NCBI RefSeq assembly: GCF_032586155.1
Contig: NZ_JAWHTC010000003.1
Location: forward strand, 62,001-126,000
Direction: 5' to 3'
Source: JAWHTC01 sp032586155
GTDB taxonomy: Bacteria; Pseudomonadota; Alphaproteobacteria; Rhodobacterales; Rhodobacteraceae
Length of the DNA stretch: 64,000 nt
Both the position numbers and the translations under genes were made by a program. Below the pieces are notes generated by a model. It saw nothing but the letters and a program-made list of their open reading frames with translations, had not been told where the DNA came from and made no database searches. Positions 36,883 through 44,533 of the stretch are shown here, piece after piece. The stretch's first letter is position 1. Every line of letters starts with the position of its first letter.

Positions 36883-37317
36883 ATGGAACTCAAGAAACGG
36901 CTCAGACAGGCCAGGAAAGATGCCAAGATGGGTGTTCAGGAAGTCGCTGATTTCCTCGATGTTGGCCGTGCGCAGGTTTGGCGAATGGAAGTCAAGAACG
37001 CCGACTTCATCTCCATCAGTCGCCTGCGAAAACTTGCTGATCTATATGGTCGTCCAATCGAACACTTCTTCGATGACAAACTTGAGATCGAAGGCCCTGA
37101 AATCTCGTACCAACTAATCGGCATGGCCATTGCTGCTGCTGAGGCGGTGGCCACTAAACTGCCAGAACGGCCATCGCCGGAAGCCCTTCAAGCCGCGACG
37201 CTGGCCGTCATCCGTACACAACAAAAGAGGTGGGCTGATGATCCAACTCGGCGGTTTAATCCGGAAGAGTACATCGCATTGATCGAGCAGAAATTGGATG
37301 AGGAATACAATCCATGA
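36883..37317 (+). CDS. XRE-family transcriptional regulator
   Basis: A 144-residue protein with an N-terminal XRE helix-turn-helix (LKKRLRQARKDAKMGVQEVA, then DFLDVGRAQVWRME and SISRLRKLADLYG) and a helical C-terminal part that could form dimers. The ATG at 36883 begins just before the domain and leaves a 116-bp intergenic region with an inverted repeat; a frame extending to 36817 would overlap it. It lies just upstream of hsdM in the same direction and may control the restriction operon. Confidence 0.8.
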   Translation: MELKKRLRQARKDAKMGVQEVADFLDVGRAQVWRMEVKNADFISISRLRKLADLYGRPIEHFFDDKLEIEGPEISYQLIGMAIAAAEAVATKLPERPSPEALQAATLAVIRTQQKRWADDPTRRFNPEEYIALIEQKLDEEYNP

Positions 37318-37434
37318 TTGCGGTGGTGCTGCTCCAATGTGATAAAGCTGTGACTGCCAATAGGTATGTTCCCCGCATAGTGAATGATCTGTGCCGGAAA
37401 TTCTATTCTTCCAATTTCATGCACGGGAAAATCT

Positions 37435-39438
37435 GTGGTTAATCATCAAGAGAAAACAGCGTTCATCTGGGCCATCGCGGATTTGCTCCGAGGGGACTAC
37501 AAGCAGTCGGAGTACGGTCGCGTCATCCTGCCCTTCACGGTTCTTCGTCGCCTCGACTGTATACAGGCCACGACCAAGGACCAAGTTCTAGCCCGTGCAA
37601 AGGTGCTTCCGGACACAGCCGCACCTGAAATGCGGGAACAGGCCCTGAAGTCGGCATCCGGCCATGGGTTTTACAACACTTCGCCCTACGATTTTCCAAA
37701 GCTGTTGCAGGACCCGGATGATCTAACTGACAACCTCAAAGCCTACATCAATGCCTTTTCCACAGACATCAGGGAAACCGTCGGGGTTCATTTCAAGTTC
37801 TTCGACCAGGTTCAACGCCTGGACGAAGCTGATCTGTTGTTCCGGATAGTCGAACGATTCGCCAACATCGATCTCGGTCCAGCCCGCGTTACAAACCTTC
37901 AAATGGGCTACGTGTTCGAGGAACTGATCCGAAGATTCTCGGAACAGTCCAATGAGACCGCTGGGGAGCACTTTACCCCTCGTGAAGTTATCCGTTTGAT
38001 GGTGGACCTTCTTTTTACCGAAGACGGCGATGCTCTGACTCAGCCAGGTGTGATCAAGACCCTTTATGATCCTGCATGTGGTACCGGCGGGATGCTGTCA
38101 GTTGCGGAGGACTACCTTCGAGACATGGCTCCGGATGCAAAGCTGATCGTGTTCGGTCAGGAGTTGAATGGGGAATCCTACGCGACCTGCAAAAGCGACA
38201 TGTTGATAAAAGGACAGCGGGCCGAGAACATCGCTCAGGGCAACACGTTTACAACAGACGCCCATGCAGGCCGGACGTTCGATTACATGCTTTCAAATCC
38301 TCCGTTCGGGGTGGAGTGGAAGAAGGTGGAAAAGACCATTCGTGACGAAGCTGGCCGCGGCTTTTCGGGCCGGTTCGGGGCGGGCCTCCCACGTGTCAGC
38401 GACGGCTCTCTTCTGTTTCTCCAGCATATGATCTCGAAATTCCACGACGACGCTCCATCGAAGCTGGCTATCGTTTTCAATGGTTCACCCCTGTTCACTG
38501 GTGGAGCAGGATCGGGTGAATCCGAAATCCGACGCTGGATCATCGAGCAGGATTGGTTGGAGGCCATCGTCGCCCTGCCAGATCAACTTTTCTACAACAC
38601 TGGCATCAGCACCTACATCTGGGTGCTGACCAACCGAAAGCCCATTCGCCGAAAGGGAAAGGTGCAATTGATCGATGCGTCCGCCATGTGGGTCAAGATG
38701 CGGCGATCCCTGGGAGAGAAGCGTAAAGAGATTGCGGAGGACGACATTCACCGAGTCGCCCAGGTGTTTGGTGATATGGAAACCTCGGATATCTCTAAGT
38801 TGTTCGACAACACCGATTTCGGCTTTCATCGCATTACTGTTGAACGGCCTCTGAGGTTAAACTTCACTGTGACGGCTGAGCGGATCGTAGCCGTTGAAGC
38901 AAGCAAATCATTCCAGAACCTGGCCAAGACTCGAAAGAAGGGTGCAGAAGGCCAACAGGAGGTCGCAGACGGCGAACGACTTCAGGGTGCAATTCTGTCC
39001 ACACTTCGAGGGATGGAGGGGGACGCCCTCTGGAGCAACCGAGAGAGCTTCTCAGTAGCCCTGAGAGGGGCGTTCAAGTCGTCCGGGGTGTCTGTGCCCG
39101 CAGCGACCATGAAGGCCGTCCTGATGGCGCTCAGTGAGCGGGACGCCGAGGCGGACATCTGCACGGATCGGAAAGGCAATCCGGAGCCCGACGCGGAGTT
39201 GCGGGACAACGAGAATGTCCCACTGAAAGAAGACATCGACGAGTATTTCACCCGTGAGGTTCGACCCCATGTGCCCGACGCATGGATCGATCATTCAAAG
39301 ACCAAGATCGGATATGAAGTCCCCTTCAATCGTCATTTCTACCGGTATGAACCGCCCCGCCCATTGGAGGAGATCGATGCTGATCTTCAGGTGCTGGGTC
39401 GGGAAATCCAGAACCTACTTTCCGAAGTCATTACCTAA
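37435..39438 (+). CDS. hsdM: Type I restriction system DNA methyltransferase
   Basis: The modification subunit of a type I system, which adds a methyl group to adenine in the site chosen by HsdS. The 667-residue product has an N-terminal HsdM domain (IADLLRGDYKQSEYGRVILP), the SAM motif DPACGTGGML (about residues 212-221) and the catalytic NPPFG (about 288-292). The start is a GTG at 37435, with GGGA upstream and agreement with the family N-terminus; an ATG at 37384 opens a longer frame. It begins a five-gene run with the DUF262, OLD-like, hsdS and hsdR genes. Confidence 0.95.
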   Translation: MVNHQEKTAFIWAIADLLRGDYKQSEYGRVILPFTVLRRLDCIQATTKDQVLARAKVLPDTAAPEMREQALKSASGHGFYNTSPYDFPKLLQDPDDLTDNLKAYINAFSTDIRETVGVHFKFFDQVQRLDEADLLFRIVERFANIDLGPARVTNLQMGYVFEELIRRFSEQSNETAGEHFTPREVIRLMVDLLFTEDGDALTQPGVIKTLYDPACGTGGMLSVAEDYLRDMAPDAKLIVFGQELNGESYATCKSDMLIKGQRAENIAQGNTFTTDAHAGRTFDYMLSNPPFGVEWKKVEKTIRDEAGRGFSGRFGAGLPRVSDGSLLFLQHMISKFHDDAPSKLAIVFNGSPLFTGGAGSGESEIRRWIIEQDWLEAIVALPDQLFYNTGISTYIWVLTNRKPIRRKGKVQLIDASAMWVKMRRSLGEKRKEIAEDDIHRVAQVFGDMETSDISKLFDNTDFGFHRITVERPLRLNFTVTAERIVAVEASKSFQNLAKTRKKGAEGQQEVADGERLQGAILSTLRGMEGDALWSNRESFSVALRGAFKSSGVSVPAATMKAVLMALSERDAEADICTDRKGNPEPDAELRDNENVPLKEDIDEYFTREVRPHVPDAWIDHSKTKIGYEVPFNRHFYRYEPPRPLEEIDADLQVLGREIQNLLSEVIT

Positions 39439-39456
39439 CAGAACGAGCGCATTGTT

Positions 39457-41304
39457 ATGACCAAAATTCGAGGCGAAGACAGATCGGTTAAATCCCTTCT
39501 CGGGCAGAAGTTCCACATCGATTATTACCAGCGTGACTACAAATGGGAATCCAAACAGATCAGGGAACTCATCGAAGACCTGACAAGCCGCTTTCTCCTC
39601 GACTACCAGCCGGATCACGAACGAAAGGCAGTGGCCCACTACGGACAGTATTTCCTGGGCTCCGTCATCATCTCGAACAAGGACGGTGACCGCTTCATCG
39701 TTGATGGCCAGCAGCGGCTTACGTCCCTAACTCTGCTGTTGATCTACCTCGACAGTCTCCAGAAGGACCAGCCCGCAGATCAGCGGGTTGAGATCGCCAA
39801 TCTTGTCTACTCGACCCAGTACGGCACCAAATCATTCAACCTTGATGTCCAGGAACGCAATGGCTGCCTCCAGGCTCTGATCAACGGCGACAGCCCTGAT
39901 CCTACAGACGAACCACCCTCGGTCCAGAACCTGATCAACCGCTACCATGACATCACCGACATCTTTCCAGAAGAACTCAGGGGGGATGCGCTACCCTACT
40001 TCCTCGACTGGCTGACCGAAAACGTCATGTTGGTCGAGATCACGGCGTTCTCCGATGACGATGCCTACACAATCTTCGAAACCATGAACGACCGGGGCCT
40101 GTCTTTGACCCCGACTGATATGCTCAAGGGATACCTGCTGGCCAACGTGACAGATGATGAAGGCCGGGCTCAGGCAGGTGATGCCTGGAAAACCCAAATG
40201 GGCAAGCTTCGGGACCTGGGTAAGGACGAAGATGCCGACTGCATCAAAGCGTGGCTCCGTAGCCAATACGCCGACAAGATCAGGGAGAGGAAGGCCGGGG
40301 CCAAGCCCGAAGACTTCGACAAGCTTGGCACCGAATTCCATCGCTGGGTACGGGAAAACCGCGATCGGATTGGCCTCGCCACCAGCGCCGATTTCACTTC
40401 ATTCGTCACGAATGATTTTCGTTTCTATGCCAGGGCCTATTCCCGCGCCAGACGTGCAGCCGACCTTTTTACTGAAGGGCTCACTTCGGTTTTCTTCAAT
40501 GCGCAGAACAGTTTCACCCTGCAATACCCGCTGATGTTGGCACCGCTTCGCAAGGATGACGACGACGAAACAGTCACCAGGAAAATGCGACTGGTGGCAA
40601 CCTATGTCGAAATCATGCTGGCTCGGCGGATGTGGAACTTCAAAGCCATCGACCACTCCACGATGCAGTACCGAGCCTTCCTGATCATGAAGGCGATCCG
40701 TGGTCTGGACCTGGAGGAACTGCGGGCCGATCTGATCCACCGTCTGTCGCCGGAGGGGGCGGATCGGGACGAATACATCGACTTCGAGACTCAAGAAGCC
40801 TTCCGGCTGCACGGAACCAACGGCCCGCAGGTGCATCGTCTTCTGGCCCGGCTGACTGAGTTTGCCGAGGTGCAGTCCGGTGGTGAAGCGCGATACCCGG
40901 AATATGCCAAACGTTCTGCCAAGAAGGGCGGGTATCAGATTGAACACATCTGGGCGGATCACCCGGAACGGTTCGAGGATGAGTTCGCCCACCCGGCCGA
41001 CTTCGCTGCCTACCGCAATCGGATCGGCGGACTGGTGCTGCTGCCAGGACCGGACAATGCCAGCTACAGTGACATGACCTATGAGGACAAAGTAGACCAC
41101 TATGCCAAGCAGAACTTACTGGCCCAGTCACTGCACTCCATTGCCTATGAAAACAAGCCGGGCTTCCGGAAGTTCCGGGAGGCCACGGGGTTACCCTTCG
41201 CGGCCAAGGAGGAATTCAAGAAGGCCGATTTGGACAACCGCCAGGCGCTGTACACGGCGCTGGCCAACCACTGCTGGTCACCAGAGCAGTTGCAGGAGGT
41301 GTAA
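39457..41304 (+). CDS. DUF262/DUF1524 protein (GmrSD-like)
   Basis: A 615-residue protein with both halves of GmrSD-type enzymes. The N-terminal DUF262 domain shows FHIDYYQRDYKWE and the nucleotide-binding FIVDGQQRLTSLTLLL (about residues 80-95). The C-terminal DUF1524 half has the HNH-like GYQIEHIWADH (about 490-500), followed by RIGGLVLLPGPDNASYSD and a DKVDHYAKQNLL helix. GmrSD cuts modified phage DNA and is NTP-dependent. Lying between hsdM and hsdS, 18 bp after hsdM and 9 bp before the OLD-like gene, it may add a modified-DNA branch to the restriction system. Confidence 0.88.
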   Translation: MTKIRGEDRSVKSLLGQKFHIDYYQRDYKWESKQIRELIEDLTSRFLLDYQPDHERKAVAHYGQYFLGSVIISNKDGDRFIVDGQQRLTSLTLLLIYLDSLQKDQPADQRVEIANLVYSTQYGTKSFNLDVQERNGCLQALINGDSPDPTDEPPSVQNLINRYHDITDIFPEELRGDALPYFLDWLTENVMLVEITAFSDDDAYTIFETMNDRGLSLTPTDMLKGYLLANVTDDEGRAQAGDAWKTQMGKLRDLGKDEDADCIKAWLRSQYADKIRERKAGAKPEDFDKLGTEFHRWVRENRDRIGLATSADFTSFVTNDFRFYARAYSRARRAADLFTEGLTSVFFNAQNSFTLQYPLMLAPLRKDDDDETVTRKMRLVATYVEIMLARRMWNFKAIDHSTMQYRAFLIMKAIRGLDLEELRADLIHRLSPEGADRDEYIDFETQEAFRLHGTNGPQVHRLLARLTEFAEVQSGGEARYPEYAKRSAKKGGYQIEHIWADHPERFEDEFAHPADFAAYRNRIGGLVLLPGPDNASYSDMTYEDKVDHYAKQNLLAQSLHSIAYENKPGFRKFREATGLPFAAKEEFKKADLDNRQALYTALANHCWSPEQLQEV

Positions 41305-41313
41305 CCAAAGACG

Positions 41314-43182
41314 ATGAGCCTCCATATCACCAAAATCGATATTCGAAATTTCCGCTCAGTACGGAACCTCTCCTTGTCGCCTAGCAAGCTTGCCGTGCTT
41401 GTTGGAAAGAACGACTCTGGCAAATCCAATGTCCTCCGGGCACTCAACCTGTTTTTCAACGGCAGGACGATGCCTGCCGACGATCTTGACTTCGAGATCG
41501 ACCACAACATCTTCAATCAACCGAACCGCCGGGCCAAAGAAATCACCATCAAGCTGGAAATCGCAGTACCGGAGTCCTACCGGGATACAAATGGCGACTA
41601 TGTGGTCTGGGAACGAAGGTGGCGCTTTGAAGGTCTGGTTCACGACGAATACTCGGGGCGAAGGAGTGTAGCCGGGCCACGTGGAGGGGCTCGTGTCGAA
41701 ACGGTGGAAATCCCAAAACAGTCAAACGTTCATGCCCTGCTGCGCAACATCAATTTCGTCTATGTGCCTGCAATCAAAGACCTGGAATACTTCTCGGAGC
41801 TTCGGGCCAGCATCTATGACATCATCGCAGAGGTCGCTGACCGGGAATTCCGGAATTCCAGCCAAGACTTTGAGCAATCGATTTCCGACCAGCTTCAAGA
41901 CCTCACCACTCAGATAACAGCGTCCCTCGGCTTCCGGTCCCGTCTTGCGCTGCCCAAGGACCTCAGCCACATCTTCGAGAGCCTCGATTTTCTCAGCGAA
42001 GGCCAGGACATCTCACTGGACTCACGAGGTGACGGGATCAAAGCCCGCCACATCCCGCTGATCCTCAAGTTCATGGCTGACAAGAAGCGGCGACTGCAAG
42101 GGCGTGGGTCAGCACCACACACGTTCATCTGGGGATACGAAGAGCCGGAGAATAATCTGGAACTGTCGAGTTGCGTGGAACTGGCCGACCAGTTCTGGGA
42201 CTTCATTGACCATGGGATATCCCAGGTATTCCTCACGACCCATTCGCCGGTCTTCTACAACCTCCATCGCAAGGATGATGGCGGCGAGAACAGGATCACC
42301 TGTCACCACATCTTCAGAGAGGTGGATGAGGAAGGTACGAAACAGGCCAGGGCACTCGGTGACCTCGATGACCGAATGGGAACAACCGCCCTGTTCGCTC
42401 CGATGGTAACTGAGCTTGAAGATAGGGTGAGACGCCAAGAGAAGGCCCGTGCAGAGGTCGCAGAGCTTGCTCAGGCCAACCGCCGCAAGCTCTTCGTTGA
42501 GGGGCCATCGGACAAACTCATCGTAGACAAGGCATTGGCGGTCTTCGCCCCTGATAGAGTGGGGGAGATCGATGTCGAAACCCGGAACAGCGCCGGGATC
42601 AACTACGTGATCGATATGCTTCAATCATGGCGGAGCCGGGCAAAGCACCATCCTGAACTTCCCAAGGCGGCTGGATTGCTTGATCTTGACCCGGAGGCGA
42701 AAACCGCGATCAAGCAATGGAACGACGTTCCCGATAACATCAAATCGGCGAAGTGTTTCAAACTGCCCACGCCGCCTCACATTGTCCCGATCTTTCAGGC
42801 AGGGCTGCGCATGCCAGTGGTGTTGGAGTGCCTCTATGATCGCCCGGCGTGGGAATGGGCGCAGGGACAAGGGCACCTGAAAACTCGCCATCTACCTGGA
42901 GTAATCCCAGCCGACCTGAATCAACGCATTGTCGCCGGTGAAACTACCTTGGACGAAAACCTTCATGATGATTGGGCGATCTTCGTGAAGCATGAGTTCG
43001 AGCAGGCGGGTAAGAGGTCAATGGCCCAGCACTTCGCTAGCAAGGAAGACGATGACTTCCGAGCCCGTATGCCATTCATCGAACCCCTGGTTCAACAAAT
43101 CACGGCCTACCTGTTTCCAGAAGAGGGTGTGCAAGCAGACGGTCCGAACGACGGCCAGCCGGAACCGGAGGAGCAACCGTGA
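41314..43182 (+). CDS. OLD-family ATPase with TOPRIM nuclease domain
   Basis: A 622-residue ATP-dependent nuclease-like protein. The N-terminal ABC-type ATPase has Walker A VGKNDSGKSN (about residues 30-39), a Walker B-type segment FIWGYEEPENNL (about 270-281) and a TTHSP His switch (about 308). The C-terminal TOPRIM has LFVEGPSDKLIVD (about 393-405) and GLLDLDPEAK (about 454-463), the acidic metal sites of OLD nucleases. OLD proteins and Gabija GajA cut DNA in phage defence. This one follows the DUF262 gene and precedes hsdS in the same operon; no UvrD-like GajB partner is present. Confidence 0.9.
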   Translation: MSLHITKIDIRNFRSVRNLSLSPSKLAVLVGKNDSGKSNVLRALNLFFNGRTMPADDLDFEIDHNIFNQPNRRAKEITIKLEIAVPESYRDTNGDYVVWERRWRFEGLVHDEYSGRRSVAGPRGGARVETVEIPKQSNVHALLRNINFVYVPAIKDLEYFSELRASIYDIIAEVADREFRNSSQDFEQSISDQLQDLTTQITASLGFRSRLALPKDLSHIFESLDFLSEGQDISLDSRGDGIKARHIPLILKFMADKKRRLQGRGSAPHTFIWGYEEPENNLELSSCVELADQFWDFIDHGISQVFLTTHSPVFYNLHRKDDGGENRITCHHIFREVDEEGTKQARALGDLDDRMGTTALFAPMVTELEDRVRRQEKARAEVAELAQANRRKLFVEGPSDKLIVDKALAVFAPDRVGEIDVETRNSAGINYVIDMLQSWRSRAKHHPELPKAAGLLDLDPEAKTAIKQWNDVPDNIKSAKCFKLPTPPHIVPIFQAGLRMPVVLECLYDRPAWEWAQGQGHLKTRHLPGVIPADLNQRIVAGETTLDENLHDDWAIFVKHEFEQAGKRSMAQHFASKEDDDFRARMPFIEPLVQQITAYLFPEEGVQADGPNDGQPEPEEQP

Positions 43183-43231
43183 ACCTGTCTGGCATCGAAT
43201 TTCCGTCTGAAACAGGCCAAGGGGAGACCAA

Positions 43232-44533
43232 ATGACCGCGGTATCCCCCACTCTGAAGAAGCCATCGAACTTACGATGGGTCAGCGAGCTACCTGCAACC
43301 TGGCAGGAGCAAAGGCTGGGGTCTCTCCTTGATGAGATCGATGAGCGGGGCAACGACGATCTTCCCGTGCTGTCGGTTTCAATCCACCACGGTGTTTCAA
43401 ACCGCCAGCTTCTTGACGAAGAGATGGATCGGGTGGTCCAGCGAAGCGAAGACAAGACGAAATACAAAGCGGTCCAGCCGGGCGATCTCGTCTACAACAT
43501 GATGCGGGCCTGGCAGGGCGGATTTGGGTCGGTCACCGTCCCTGGCATGATCAGCCCGGCATACGTCGCCACCCGCCCGAAGCCTGGAGCAGAGATCGAT
43601 ACCCGCTTCCTGGAACTGATGTTAAGAACTCCAGCGGCTATAGAGGAACTGCGGTGCCAGTCATACGGCATCACGGACTTTCGGCTTCGCCTTTACTGGG
43701 AGAACTTTCGCAACATACGGGTCCCACTGCCGCCTATCGAGGAGCAGAAGGCCATCGTGGCCTTTCTGGATCGGGAGACGGGGCGGATTGATGCGTTGGT
43801 GGAGCGGTTGGAGCGGTTGATCGTGCTGTTGACCGAGAAACGTCAGGCCGTCATCTCCCACGCCGTCACCAAAGGTCTCAACCCCGACGCCCCCATGTTA
43901 GACAGCGGCATCGACTGGCTCGGGGAGTTCCCAGCGCATTGGCAGCGAAAGCGGCTCTACACCTTCGCACGGTTTGTTCAGGGCAAGGCACATGAGCCCT
44001 TCTTTGACGCCGACGGCGAATATGCTTGCGCAACTGCTCGTTTTGTCTCGACTGGTGGTCAAACCAACCGATTTTCAACGAGAAATATTACGCCTGCGAA
44101 GCCCGGCGATGTTTTAATGGTCATGAGCGATCTGCCCAACGGTCGTGCATTGGCAAGGGCATACCTGGTGAAATCGGATGACCGAATTGCAATCAACCAA
44201 AGGGTCTGTGGGATCACCATTCAAGACGGCGATCCCCGCTACTTTGCCTATCAGCTAAACCGACACGAAGAACTGTTGAGATACAACGACGGATGGAACC
44301 AGACCCACCTGAAGAACGAGTATTTCACCCAACTGGTTTTGAATGTCCCGCATCCATCGGAGCAATCACAGATTGCTGACTTTCTGGATGCGGAATTGAG
44401 TGAGATCGGGAGGCTGAGTGAGAATGCCGCTTCGATGATCGAAGGAGCCAAGGAACGTCGCTCCGCTCTGATCTCTGCCGCTGTCACCGGCCAAATTCCT
44501 CTCGCCGACATGACCGAGGAGGCTGCGGCATGA
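43232..44533 (+). CDS. hsdS: Type I restriction system specificity subunit
   Basis: The DNA-recognition subunit, 433 residues with two target-recognition domains. The first starts ELPATWQEQRLGSLLDEI and closes with PLPPIEEQKAIVAFLDRETG and a helix to ERLIVLLTEKRQAVISHAVT; the second begins SGIDWLGEFPAHWQRKRL and closes with HPSEQSQIADFLDAE and a matching helix. GGGGAG precedes the ATG. It follows the OLD-like gene by 49 bp and overlaps hsdR by 4 bp (ATGA). Confidence 0.94.
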   Translation: MTAVSPTLKKPSNLRWVSELPATWQEQRLGSLLDEIDERGNDDLPVLSVSIHHGVSNRQLLDEEMDRVVQRSEDKTKYKAVQPGDLVYNMMRAWQGGFGSVTVPGMISPAYVATRPKPGAEIDTRFLELMLRTPAAIEELRCQSYGITDFRLRLYWENFRNIRVPLPPIEEQKAIVAFLDRETGRIDALVERLERLIVLLTEKRQAVISHAVTKGLNPDAPMLDSGIDWLGEFPAHWQRKRLYTFARFVQGKAHEPFFDADGEYACATARFVSTGGQTNRFSTRNITPAKPGDVLMVMSDLPNGRALARAYLVKSDDRIAINQRVCGITIQDGDPRYFAYQLNRHEELLRYNDGWNQTHLKNEYFTQLVLNVPHPSEQSQIADFLDAELSEIGRLSENAASMIEGAKERRSALISAAVTGQIPLADMTEEAAA

